This document shows positions 6,923 through 15,602 of a DNA stretch of 64,000 nucleotides, piece after piece. This DNA comes from Oceanisphaera psychrotolerans. Lineage in GTDB: Bacteria > Pseudomonadota > Gammaproteobacteria > Enterobacterales > Aeromonadaceae. A model generated the notes under the pieces. It saw nothing but the letters and a program-made list of their open reading frames with translations, had not been told where the DNA came from and did no database searches. Within the stretch, counting starts at the first letter, position 1. Each line of letters begins with the position of its first letter. The DNA lies in NCBI RefSeq assembly GCF_001870485.1, contig NZ_MDKE01000068.1:1-64000 (forward strand), in the 5' to 3' direction. The position numbers and the translations under genes were made by a program.

Positions 6923-9426
6923 TGGTGGTGGCGTTGGCGACGCTGTTATCACACTATCGGCGTCACCCCGGTCAGCTTGCGATGCTGCTGCTGGGACTCT
7001 GGGTTGCGGGGGCGCTATGGAGCGGTGTACAGGCCATCAATGCCTCGGCGCGTGAAAATTATGCACGGGCCGAGGCATTACTGGGCAGCGGTTTTGATCG
7101 TCTCGAACGCGAGGACGGTCAGGCGTTGACCCGGGACGACTTTATCCAGCTGCGCCGGGCAGGCGTACTGGTTTCGCCTCTGCTCGAGGGTGAGGTTGTT
7201 ACCGACAGCGGCAAACAACTCACCCTCATTGGTATCGATCCACTCACCTTGTCTGGCAGCAGCACCCTGGCCCGCACCCGAACGCCGGGCAAGCTGCAGG
7301 ACTTTCTCATGCCACCCTGGCAGACCCGCCTGGCACCAGATACCCGTTCCCAACTGGGTACTCAGCCAACACTGCACGGTGGTACGCCATTTCCCCCCAT
7401 GATGGAGGTGCCCGAACTGCCGCCCAATACGCTGGTGATGGATATTGCCATCGCCGCACAGCTGCTGGGTGCCGGTGATGCGATCACCGCGCTGGTCAGC
7501 GCCGCGGATGCGCTGCCTGCGGCTCCCGGCGGATTCTCACCGGTTCGCGCCGATAGTCGGGCAGGCCCCGGTGAGCTGACCCAAAGCTTTCATCTCAACC
7601 TGACGGCCATGGCGCTGCTGGCGTTGATTGTCGGCTTGTTTATCGTTCAGGCGGCACTGGGGCTGGCACTGGAACAACGCCTGGGGCTGTTGCGCACGCT
7701 ACGTGCCCTTGGCGTGTCTGGCCGCACCCTGGTTGCCTTGCTGGCGTTTGAGCTTGTGCTGCTGGGGCTGTTTGGCGCGCTGGCAGGGTTGGTCAGCGGG
7801 CTGTGGCTGGCCAAAACGCTGCTGCCGGATGTGGCCGCGACCCTGCAAAGCCTTTACGGCGCCGACGTCAGCGGTACGCTCAGCCTGCCCTGGCATTACT
7901 GGCTGGGCGGTATTGGGGTGACGCTGGGGGGGCTGTTCATTGCCGGCAGCGGCGTGCTGTGGCGGGCAAGCCGTATCAGCCTGCTGGGGCTCGGTCAGGC
8001 GCAGGCGTGGCGAGCCGGTTTTCAGCGCCAGTTACGGATGCAAGCACGGCTGGGCGGAGTGGCTGCGTTGTCGGCGTTGGCGTTCGGACTATGGCTGGTT
8101 ACCCGGCCCAGCGGCGAGGGGCTGGGAGCCGGGTTCGGACTGGTCGCGGCCATCATCTTGGCCGCCGCCCTGTGGCTACCGCCACTGCTGGCCTTGCTAC
8201 TGACCTTGTCGCTCGGCGGGCTGACCCGTCTGGCTCGCAGCCGGCCACTCACCCAGTGGGCCCTGGCCGATTTACAACTGCAGTTGCCACGGCTGTCGTT
8301 GGCCATGATGGCACTGCTGATTGCGCTGGCGGCCAACCTGGGTGTCAGCAGCATGGTGGGCGGCTTTCGTCTGACCTTTCTGGACTGGCTCGACCGGCGG
8401 CTGATGGCGGATCTTTATCTCAAGCCGCCGGCGTCGCAATTCGCAGAAATTGATGTCTGGCTTGACCGGCGCGATGAGGTCAAGGAGCGGCTGATCACCG
8501 CCGACGCCGAATCGCAGTTGCTCGAGGTAAGCCCAGACAGCATCACAGACAATACCGCCCGCCGCCATCCGGGCCTGCCGCTACCGGTGTTTGGTATCAC
8601 GCCGGGCCCATCGCTGATGGCGGACTGGCCGCTGCTCGCCACCCTTGGCGACAGAGATGCCGCCTGGCAGGCGCTCCAGCATGGCGAGGCCTTTATCAAC
8701 GAGCAGCTGGCCCGGGGGGAGGGCGTTGCTCTGGGCGACCGGCTCAGCCTGGCTATTCCCGGCGGCGTTGAAGTTGTGACCGTGGTGGGCATCTACCCCG
8801 ATTACGGTAACCCGCGGGGCGAGGTGGTGCTGGCCACGCAGCAGGTGCGGCGGCTGTTCAGGGTGCCGTCGGCCTCCATCGGCATCGTGATGTACTCTGG
8901 CGAGGATGCCACTCTGCTACGCCGGCAGCTGATCGAGCGCTTCAACCTGACGCCGCACAGTTTGCGAGACCAGCGCGAGGTCAAGGCCACGGCAACCGCC
9001 ATCTTCGAACGCACCTTTGCCATTACCCGGGCGCTGAATACCCTGACGCTTACCGTGGCGGCGTTGGCGCTGCTGGCGTCTCTGCTGGCGCAAGCCCGGG
9101 AACGGCGCCAACGAATGGCCACACTCTGGGCGATGGGCGTGCCACTGCGTCGGCTGCTTGGCATTCAGCTGGCTCAGCTGGCCGGTGTCTCGCTGGTCAC
9201 CGGCCTGCTGGCCATTCCTCTCGGCATCGCCATTACCGCCTGCCTGGTGTGGGGCATCAATGTGGCGGCCTTTGGTTGGCGGCTTCCGCTGCACATTTTT
9301 CCCGGCGAGATGAGCCTGACTCTGGCCATTGCCGTGTTGGTGGCCCTGCTGGCGGCGGCCCTGCCGATGTTCAGGCTGTGGCGCACGCCCCCCCGGGCAC
9401 TGCTGGCGGAGGAGGAAAGCGCTTGA
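6913..9426 (+). CDS. FtsX-like ABC permease, single long chain (AttF/AttG type)
   Basis: A protein of about 837 residues with FtsX/MacB-type topology repeated twice. It has an N-terminal membrane segment (about 15-35), a soluble domain, three segments (about 235-350), a further membrane pair (about 380-425), a second soluble domain and a last membrane trio (about 710-825). The whole permease is thus in one polypeptide rather than two. ATG 6913 is chosen because it gives MRLMVVALATLLSHYRR; ATG 6922, overlapping the ATPase stop as TGATG, is equally possible. Translational coupling with both neighbours is likely. Confidence 0.85.
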   Translation: MRLMVVALATLLSHYRRHPGQLAMLLLGLWVAGALWSGVQAINASARENYARAEALLGSGFDRLEREDGQALTRDDFIQLRRAGVLVSPLLEGEVVTDSGKQLTLIGIDPLTLSGSSTLARTRTPGKLQDFLMPPWQTRLAPDTRSQLGTQPTLHGGTPFPPMMEVPELPPNTLVMDIAIAAQLLGAGDAITALVSAADALPAAPGGFSPVRADSRAGPGELTQSFHLNLTAMALLALIVGLFIVQAALGLALEQRLGLLRTLRALGVSGRTLVALLAFELVLLGLFGALAGLVSGLWLAKTLLPDVAATLQSLYGADVSGTLSLPWHYWLGGIGVTLGGLFIAGSGVLWRASRISLLGLGQAQAWRAGFQRQLRMQARLGGVAALSALAFGLWLVTRPSGEGLGAGFGLVAAIILAAALWLPPLLALLLTLSLGGLTRLARSRPLTQWALADLQLQLPRLSLAMMALLIALAANLGVSSMVGGFRLTFLDWLDRRLMADLYLKPPASQFAEIDVWLDRRDEVKERLITADAESQLLEVSPDSITDNTARRHPGLPLPVFGITPGPSLMADWPLLATLGDRDAAWQALQHGEAFINEQLARGEGVALGDRLSLAIPGGVEVVTVVGIYPDYGNPRGEVVLATQQVRRLFRVPSASIGIVMYSGEDATLLRRQLIERFNLTPHSLRDQREVKATATAIFERTFAITRALNTLTLTVAALALLASLLAQARERRQRMATLWAMGVPLRRLLGIQLAQLAGVSLVTGLLAIPLGIAITACLVWGINVAAFGWRLPLHIFPGEMSLTLAIAVLVALLAAALPMFRLWRTPPRALLAEEESA

Positions 9427-10700
9427 AGATCAAACCGTGGCACCTGAACCCTCCGCGTCGTGGTTTATCCGTGCTGTGTATGTTGTTGCTGCTCGGGGCC
9501 TGCGGCCCGGCTCCTGATCCCGGTTCCGAGACCAGATCCGAGTCTGGCCAGGGTGCGGTTACGGGGACGGATGTGAGTAGCGGCAGAGCCGGCTTTGCCG
9601 GTCTGGGCGCATCAAGCCAGGGCTATGCCCACGCCAGTCCAGACACTCCTCTCCATTTTCCTGACGATCACGGGCCGCACCCGGACTTTCGCATCGAGTG
9701 GTGGTATCTCACGGCCAATCTTGAAAACGCGGATGGCGAGCCGCTGGGCATACAGTGGACGCTGTTCCGTCAGGCGCAGCAGCCCAGGGCGTCCGACGCC
9801 AGCGCCGCTATTGCCGATCTCGGGATCAGGTCTAACGCCGGGCCCTGGGCTGCGGATCAACTGTGGATGGCACACATGGCGCTGTCTCTTGGCGAGCACC
9901 ATCGCGTGGCCGAACGTTTCGCACGGGGCACCGGCGTACCGCTTCCGGACGCCGAACAGCAAGCCGGCGTGATGGCCCGGCCTTTTCGCGCCTGGCTGGA
10001 TGACTGGCGACTTGAAAGCCTGAGTACACACTCCGGGGGCGATGCCCTGGATCGCCTTCGCCTGATGGCTCAAGCCGAGGACGAGAAGGGCCCCTTTGGC
10101 TATCAATTGGAGCTCGAGGCCGAAGGGCCCCTGGTGCGCCATGGCATCCGCGGTTTCAGCCAGAAATCGGCCGACGGGCAAGGCTCCATGTATTACAGCC
10201 AGCCCTTTTATCGCGTCAGCGGCGAAGTGTGGCTTAACGGCGAGCGCGTGGCGGTCGTCGGGCGGGCCTGGTTGGACCGGGAATGGAGCAGTCAGTTGCT
10301 GAGTGCAGGCCAAACCGGCTGGGACTGGTTTTCGCTGCACCTCGACAGCGGCGCCCGGTTGATGGCCTTTCGCCTGCGCGGTGGGGGGGCAAACCACGAC
10401 GACTATCTTTCCGGCAGTTGGATCACCCCCGCTGGCGAGGTAACACCGCTAACTGCCGACGCGTTCACCCTGGTGCCGCAGGCGTTTGCCAACGCGGCCG
10501 GGCATCGCGTGCCGGTGCGCTGGCGTCTGACGCTGCCAGAGCAAAACCTTGAACTGGAGATAGCGGCTCGCCACGCGAATCGCTGGATGAACACCTCGGT
10601 GCCCTACTGGGAAGGGGCGGTCAGCGTGACCGACGCCGCAAGTGGTGCTCCGCGCGGCCAGGGCTACCTGGAAATGACCGGATACACAAAACCCCGGTAG
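9423..10700 (+). CDS. AttH-like lipoprotein, carotenoid 1,2-hydratase (CrtC) fold
   Basis: A lipoprotein of 425 residues. Its TTG start at 9423 overlaps the permease stop (TTGA) and follows GAGGAGG by 9 bases. It has a basic N-terminus, then LCMLLLLGAC, a clear lipobox with the cysteine near 30. The body contains FPDDHGPHPDFRIEWWYLTA and WLDREWSSQLLSAGQTGWDW, hallmarks of the CrtC/AttH lipocalin-like family (COG5621). AttH proteins are the lipoprotein partner of AttEFG ABC transporters, and the gene order here matches. The likely site is the periplasmic face of a membrane; the ligand is unknown, and carotenoid chemistry is not implied. Confidence 0.85.
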   Translation: MKIKPWHLNPPRRGLSVLCMLLLLGACGPAPDPGSETRSESGQGAVTGTDVSSGRAGFAGLGASSQGYAHASPDTPLHFPDDHGPHPDFRIEWWYLTANLENADGEPLGIQWTLFRQAQQPRASDASAAIADLGIRSNAGPWAADQLWMAHMALSLGEHHRVAERFARGTGVPLPDAEQQAGVMARPFRAWLDDWRLESLSTHSGGDALDRLRLMAQAEDEKGPFGYQLELEAEGPLVRHGIRGFSQKSADGQGSMYYSQPFYRVSGEVWLNGERVAVVGRAWLDREWSSQLLSAGQTGWDWFSLHLDSGARLMAFRLRGGGANHDDYLSGSWITPAGEVTPLTADAFTLVPQAFANAAGHRVPVRWRLTLPEQNLELEIAARHANRWMNTSVPYWEGAVSVTDAASGAPRGQGYLEMTGYTKPR

Positions 10701-10755
10701 AGGAAGCAGTTACCCGAAATTCGTTAAAACGCGGGTTTGTCTTTGGCCTGACCCA

Positions 10756-10797
10756 TTCCCGAAGCCTTGTTCCCGAAGCCTTGTTCCCGAAGCCTTG
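10756..10797. repeat. Three perfect tandem copies of a 14-bp unit
   Basis: TTCCCGAAGCCTTG is repeated three times without mismatch, 55 bases after the AttH gene stop. The rest of the gap 10701-11011 shows no gene. Slippage-prone; no function evident. Confidence 0.8.
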
Positions 10798-11011
10798 CAT
10801 TTTACACTGATGTAAGCCGGCTCTATCTGGCGACCCAGTCTACGGAGGATCATTATCCCGAGCCTGTTGCGTATGCCCACTGACCGAACTCCGGGCCCGA
10901 CCCTGAGGTGCATGCTCAACCTGGTCGGCATGACGACCGGGCTGCGTTTGTTTTTGCCGCCAATTTTGTTAAAGTTTCCATTTTTCGCGTTGGTCGGGAA
11001 AGGTAATTGCA

Positions 11012-11488
11012 ATGGAAGAAATATTTTTTGCCGGTGGTTGCTTATGGGGCGTTCAGGAGTTCATGCGTCATTTGCCCGGCGTGATAAATACCGAAGTTGG
11101 CCGGGCAAACGGCGCGACCCATACAACACAATCTGAATACGATGGTTATGCGGAGTGTGTACGCACTCAGTTTGATCCGCAGGTGGTGTCAGTTTCCCGG
11201 CTGATGGATTATTTCTTTGAGATCATAGACCCTTACAGTATCAACAGACAGGGTGAAGATGTAGGGGAAAAATACCGCACCGGTGTATATAGTCGAGATG
11301 GCAAGCATCTCGAGGTGGTTAACAATTATATTGCCGCCCGACCCGACGCCAATAAGATTTCCGTTGAAGTAAAGCCGCTAACAAATTATGTGAAAAGTGA
11401 TGACGAGCATCAAGATCGATTGACCCTGCACCCGGATGATTATTGTCATATTCCATTGGATTTATTGCACAAATATCGACGGACATAA
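11012..11488 (+). CDS. msrA: Peptide-methionine (S)-S-oxide reductase MsrA
   Basis: The protein repairs methionine S-sulfoxide in proteins using thioredoxin. It has 158 residues, the short form. The catalytic cysteine lies in FFAGGCLWGVQEFM (Cys10; most family members have GCFWG). The core GVINTEVGRANG, the YDGYAECVRTQFDP segment and the C-terminal DDYCHIPLDLL are typical, the last probably holding the resolving cysteine. It is a single gene closed by its own terminator. Confidence 0.92.
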   Translation: MEEIFFAGGCLWGVQEFMRHLPGVINTEVGRANGATHTTQSEYDGYAECVRTQFDPQVVSVSRLMDYFFEIIDPYSINRQGEDVGEKYRTGVYSRDGKHLEVVNNYIAARPDANKISVEVKPLTNYVKSDDEHQDRLTLHPDDYCHIPLDLLHKYRRT

Positions 11489-11513
11489 GTTTACTTCCGT
11501 CTCCGCTAATATG

Positions 11514-11541
11514 AAAAAGTACCTGTCCAGGTGCTTTTTTC
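11514..11541 (+). terminator. Intrinsic terminator of msrA
   Basis: AAAAAGTACCT (from 11514) pairs with AGGTGCTTTTT around a GTCC loop, and T-rich sequence continues. It starts 26 bases after the msrA stop. Confidence 0.8.
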
Positions 11542-11596
11542 GTTTTTAAAGTCTGATTGCTTCTGTTGGGTGGATATCAGCTTCGGAGTCGCATAG

Positions 11597-11740
11597 ATCG
11601 GTCATGTATTTTTGGCTGTTCTCCTTCTATTGAAACAGGGCCTGTATTTTTACCTAAATATCAGTATTGCAATTGGGCTTGCAATCGGGTGTTACTGGAT
11701 CATGGTTTTAGCTTTGGATCATTTCGGGCCAAAACTGTAA
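11597..11740 (+). pseudogene. 3' remnant of a DUF3147 gene
   Basis: In this frame the sequence reads LAVLLLLKQGLYFYLNISI, then AIGLAIGCYWIMVLALDHFG, ending at TAA. This aligns to the last 45 or so residues of the intact DUF3147 protein at 3167-3517 (QGINFYLALAVSIGITAICY, WIMVAILRSYG). An in-frame TAG at 11594 and loss of the first 60% of the family sequence show that it is a relic. As after the intact gene, GTATAACA follows shortly after the stop, matching an attC left box, but no right box was found. Confidence 0.7.
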
Positions 11741-11957
11741 ATGCTGTATAACACGTTCATACAGTCGGACAATTGCCAGGGTGAAAGTGGCTGTAAAACT
11801 CTGCCATACCACAGGTAAAGCGGCCATCAGTCTGCTATTCACCCATCATCGACACTCACCATGAAAGGTGATACTCTGCCTGATTGCTACATGAAAATAC
11901 ACGCAGAATATCTTTATAAACAATGACTTATATACAAATATACTTGGCGGACAGCCT

Positions 11958-12815
11958 GTGAAAATACCCAAACGCCTACAGCCGCTCGTCGATGACGGTT
12001 TAATCGATGAAGTGATCAGCCGACTCATGAGCGGCAAAGAAGCCGATGTTTTTGTTGTCCGTTGTGGTGAGCACATCCGTTGCGCCAAAGTCTATAAAGA
12101 TGCCATTAAACGTAGCTTCAAAAAGGCGGCACAATATCAGGAAGGGCGAAAAGTTCGTGGTGGTCGTCAAGCACGAGCCATGGAAAAGCGTTCAAGCTAT
12201 GGTCGCCAATTAGAGGAAAAAATCTGGCAAAACGCCGAAGTTGATGCTTTATCCCGGTTAGCCAATGCCGGTGTACGCGTACCCCAAACCTTTGGTTGCG
12301 TTGATGGCGTATTACTAATGGAACTGGTCTCTGACGACGAGGGCAATGTCGCACCACAACTCGGTGATGTGATGATGTCGGAAGAACAGGCGATTGAAGA
12401 TCACGCCATCATGATGCATTACATCAAGCTCATGCTTTGTGCGGGCATCATACACGGTGATTTATCCGAATTTAACGTACTGGTTGATGATAACGGCCCG
12501 GTGATTATCGACCTGCCACAAGCGGTTAATGCCGCCGCCAATAATAGTGCAGAAGCAATGTTCGCCCGTGATGTCAACAATATGCGTCGCTATTATGGCG
12601 ATTTTGCACCTGCCTTGTTGCACACGCAATACGCCAAAGAAATGTGGGCATTGTTCGAAGAAGGTAACTTGACAACTAACTCAACACTCAGTGGTGAGTT
12701 TGAAGATGACAGCAACAGCGCAGATGTAGATTCCGTACTGGAAGAAATCAAAGCGGCGATGCAAGAAGAGCAGGAACGTAAAGAGCGTATACGTGAAGCC
12801 GAGGGAGAAGCCTGA
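11958..12815 (+). CDS. PA4780-family RIO1-like protein kinase
   Basis: A serine kinase-like protein of 285 residues. It starts MKIPKRLQPLVDDGLIDEVI from a GTG, the expected start for this family, and has a nucleotide-binding region SGKEADVFVV. The RIO catalytic loop is IIHGDLSEFNVLV (about 168-180) and the metal-binding strand is VIIDLPQAV. The C-terminus is acidic and probably coiled (EEIKAAMQEEQERKERIREA). Substrates in bacteria are unknown. The gene is AT-richer than the copper and hydrogenase genes, so it may be a later arrival. Confidence 0.88.
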   Translation: MKIPKRLQPLVDDGLIDEVISRLMSGKEADVFVVRCGEHIRCAKVYKDAIKRSFKKAAQYQEGRKVRGGRQARAMEKRSSYGRQLEEKIWQNAEVDALSRLANAGVRVPQTFGCVDGVLLMELVSDDEGNVAPQLGDVMMSEEQAIEDHAIMMHYIKLMLCAGIIHGDLSEFNVLVDDNGPVIIDLPQAVNAAANNSAEAMFARDVNNMRRYYGDFAPALLHTQYAKEMWALFEEGNLTTNSTLSGEFEDDSNSADVDSVLEEIKAAMQEEQERKERIREAEGEA

Positions 12816-12847
12816 GCATCAGCCGTTTAATCAATTGCCGGCCCGGG

Positions 12848-13524
12848 TTATTGCGGCACATCCAGGGTGTAGCCCATTCCTCTTATGGTTTGAATGAGCT
12901 TGAGCTCGAAGCCATCGTCGATTTTGGCGCGTAGCCGGCGAATGGCCACGTCGATCACGTTGGTATCGCTGTCGAAGTTCATGTCCCAGACCAGAGAAGC
13001 GATTAACGAGCGCGATAATACCTCACCCTGCCGGCGCACCAGCAGTTCCAGCAGGGCAAATTCCTTGTTGGTGAGGTGAATGTGTTCACCGGCACGGATA
13101 GCCCGGCGTCGAGACACGTTCAGTGTGAGATCGGCCACTTCCAGTTGATTACTTTGTGGCTGGGGTGTGCCCCGGCGCAGCAGGGTGCGTACCCGGGCCA
13201 GCAGTTCGGAAAAGGCGAACGGCTTGACCAGATAATCATCGGCGCCGAGCTCCAGCCCTCGCACCCGGTCTTCTAGCTGTCGCGAGCGGTCAAAAACAGC
13301 AAGGGCATTTGCCGGCCCTTGTTGCGTAGCGACTCCGCAATACGCCAACCGTCCAAGTCCGGCAGCATCACATCGAGAATGATCAAATCGTAAGGCTCAC
13401 TCACCGCCAGATGAAACCCGTCCAGGCCGGTGCGGGCGAGATCCACCACAAACCCCGCCTCGTTCAGCCCTTTCTGCAGGTAATCTCCGGTTTTTTGCTC
13501 ATCTTCAATGATCAAAAGTTTCAT
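12848..13524 (-). pseudogene. copR: Copper-responsive response regulator CopR/CusR, frameshifted
   Basis: An OmpR-family regulator in two frames. The first part (from 13524) is a receiver domain: [20 protein letters not shown], phospho-acceptor region [14 protein letters not shown], and LLFLTARDS just before a stop at 13274-13276. The second frame continues [19 protein letters not shown], followed by a winged-helix domain ending [10 protein letters not shown]. Adding one base near 13275 (for example AGC CTA GAA) yields 225 residues, the normal length. It is divergent from copA with a CusR-type box between them. Its sensor partner lies beyond the cop operon at 17655-19088. It may be intact in the real genome. 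Confidence 0.85.
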
Positions 13525-13635
13525 TGCGGGTATCTCTTTGCGCTGTTGGTAATAAGCGTGATGACGGCCCGGGGCGCGTCACCTCTACTCTTATCTTTAT
13601 CGCATGATACACGGAACCAGTGTTGCGGGGCCAAG

Positions 13636-13651
13636 ATGACAATTTTGTAAT
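13636..13651. promoter_or_regulatory. CopR/CusR binding box between copR and copA
   Basis: ATGACAATTTTGTAAT is an imperfect palindrome close to the CusR/CopR box (TGACAA, two bases, TTGTCA; here TTGTAA). It is centred in the divergent copR-copA gap, and a second TTGTC half follows at 13654. This supports copper-induced transcription of the cop genes. Confidence 0.6.
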
Positions 13652-13742
13652 CTTGTCGTCATCCTGCAGACAGGGCCGCCTTTCTATTCTCTTCATAACA
13701 ACAATTCCAAATGAACAAGATGCCACAAGGAGAGAAGGTGCA

Positions 13743-15602
13743 ATGACAGAGGCAAAGAACAGTCCCAATCTGCCCCGGCGCCGGTTTGTGCAGGGGCTGG
13801 CCGCCGGCGGTGTGGTGCTGGGCATGGCACCCATGCTAACGCCGGCCCGGGCCGCCAGCCCGGGTACCCTGACCGGCGACGTTCCCGTGCTGACCGGTAC
13901 CGAATTCGAGCTGGTGATCGATGAAACACCGGTCAACTTCACCGGCAAGAACCGCATGGCTACCACCATCAACGGCTCCATTCCCGGGCCGACCCTGCGC
14001 ATGCGAGAAGGGGACGAGGTGACCATCCGCGTGACCAACCGGCTGAAGGAGCCGACCTCCATTCACTGGCACGGCATCATCTTGCCCTACCAGATGGACG
14101 GGGTGCCGGGCATCAGTTTCCCCGGCATTGCCCCCGGCGAAACCTTTACCTACAAGTACAAGCTGGAGCAGAGCGGCACCTACTGGTATCACTCCCATTC
14201 GGGCATGCAGGAGCTGACCGGCATGTACGGCGGTCTGATCATCGATCCGGCCGAGGGCGAGACCATTGAGGCCGACCGCGAGCACCTGGTGCTGCTGTCC
14301 GACTGGACCGACGAAAACCCGATGCGGGTGTTCGGCAAGCTCAAGAGTCAGGGCGATTTCTACAACTTCAATCAGCCCACCGTATTCGACTTTTTCCGGG
14401 ATGTGTCCAGTGACGGCCTGATGACGGCGCTGAACAAGCGGCAGATGTGGAACGCAATGCGCATGAGCCCGAGCGATCTGGCGGACTTGTCATCCCAGAC
14501 CCTCACCTACCTGATGAACGGCACGGCGCCCGCCGGTAACTGGACGGCCCTGTTCAAGCAGGGCGAGCGGGTGCGGTTGCGCTTTATCAACGGTGCCGGC
14601 AACAGCTTTTATGATGTGCGTATTCCCGGGCTCAAGATGACGGTGGTACAGGCCGACGGCCTCAATGTAGCGCCAGTGACCGTGGATGAATTCCGCTTCG
14701 GCCCCGGCGAGACCTACGATGTGCTGGTTGAGCCAAAGGCCGAGGCCTATACCCTGTTTGCCCAGGCGATGGACAGAACCGGCTATGCCAGTGGCACCCT
14801 GGCCACGCGGGAGGGGTTGCGTGCCGCCATCCCCGAGCTGGACCCACCCCAGAATCTGACCATGGTCGACATGATGGGCGACATGGGGGCCATGAACCAC
14901 GGTGGCCTGGATCACAACGGCATGAAGATGGGTGCCATGAGCGGCATGGACCATAGCGGTATGGATATGATCGGCATGGACCACAGTGGCATGGACATGG
15001 GCGCCATGGCCGGAATGGAACATGGCAGCATGACGGGGATGGATCACGGTGCCATGGCCGGCGGTCTGACCAGGGCCGGCAGCGAGGTGCGCCATGCCCG
15101 TAGCGAATACGGCCCCAGCGTGGATATGCGGGTGGATACACCGCGCACCAATCTGGACGATCCCGGTGTGGGATTGCGCAACAACGGACGCCGGGTACTG
15201 ACCCTGGCCGATTTGCGCACGCCGGGGGGGCCCATGGACCCACGGCCACCGGAGCGGGAAATAGAGCTGCACCTTACCGGTAACATGGAGCGTTATACCT
15301 GGTCGTTCGACGGGGTCGAGTTCGGCAGCTCCACCCCGGTTCACCTGAACTTCGGCGAGCGGGTGCGTATTATCCTGCACAACGACACCATGATGACCCA
15401 CCCCATGCACCTGCACGGCATGTGGAGCGAGCTGGAAAGCCCGGATGGGGACTTTCTGGTGCGCCGCCACACCATACCGGTACAACCGGCACAGCGGATC
15501 AGCTTTCTGGTGACCGCCGATGCCCTGGGGCGCTGGGCCTGGCACTGTCACCTTATGTTTCATATGGATGCGGGCATGTTCCGGCAGGTGGTGGTGTCAT
15601 GA
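13743..15602 (+). CDS. copA: CopA/PcoA-type multicopper oxidase, copper resistance
   Basis: A periplasmic Cu(I) oxidase of 619 residues. A Tat signal is visible: LPRRRFVQGLAAGGVVLGMA, with the cleavage region PARAA. Copper sites appear in order: IHWHGIILP (about 110), YWYHSHSG (about 147), HPMHLHGMW (about 553) and WHCHLMFHMDAGMF (about 599). Residues about 374-440 form a Met-rich MDHSGMDM-type repeat that binds excess copper. The ATG at 13743 follows AAGGAG and is preferred to the longer frame upstream. copB overlaps its stop by 4 bases. Confidence 0.95.
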   Translation: MTEAKNSPNLPRRRFVQGLAAGGVVLGMAPMLTPARAASPGTLTGDVPVLTGTEFELVIDETPVNFTGKNRMATTINGSIPGPTLRMREGDEVTIRVTNRLKEPTSIHWHGIILPYQMDGVPGISFPGIAPGETFTYKYKLEQSGTYWYHSHSGMQELTGMYGGLIIDPAEGETIEADREHLVLLSDWTDENPMRVFGKLKSQGDFYNFNQPTVFDFFRDVSSDGLMTALNKRQMWNAMRMSPSDLADLSSQTLTYLMNGTAPAGNWTALFKQGERVRLRFINGAGNSFYDVRIPGLKMTVVQADGLNVAPVTVDEFRFGPGETYDVLVEPKAEAYTLFAQAMDRTGYASGTLATREGLRAAIPELDPPQNLTMVDMMGDMGAMNHGGLDHNGMKMGAMSGMDHSGMDMIGMDHSGMDMGAMAGMEHGSMTGMDHGAMAGGLTRAGSEVRHARSEYGPSVDMRVDTPRTNLDDPGVGLRNNGRRVLTLADLRTPGGPMDPRPPEREIELHLTGNMERYTWSFDGVEFGSSTPVHLNFGERVRIILHNDTMMTHPMHLHGMWSELESPDGDFLVRRHTIPVQPAQRISFLVTADALGRWAWHCHLMFHMDAGMFRQVVVS

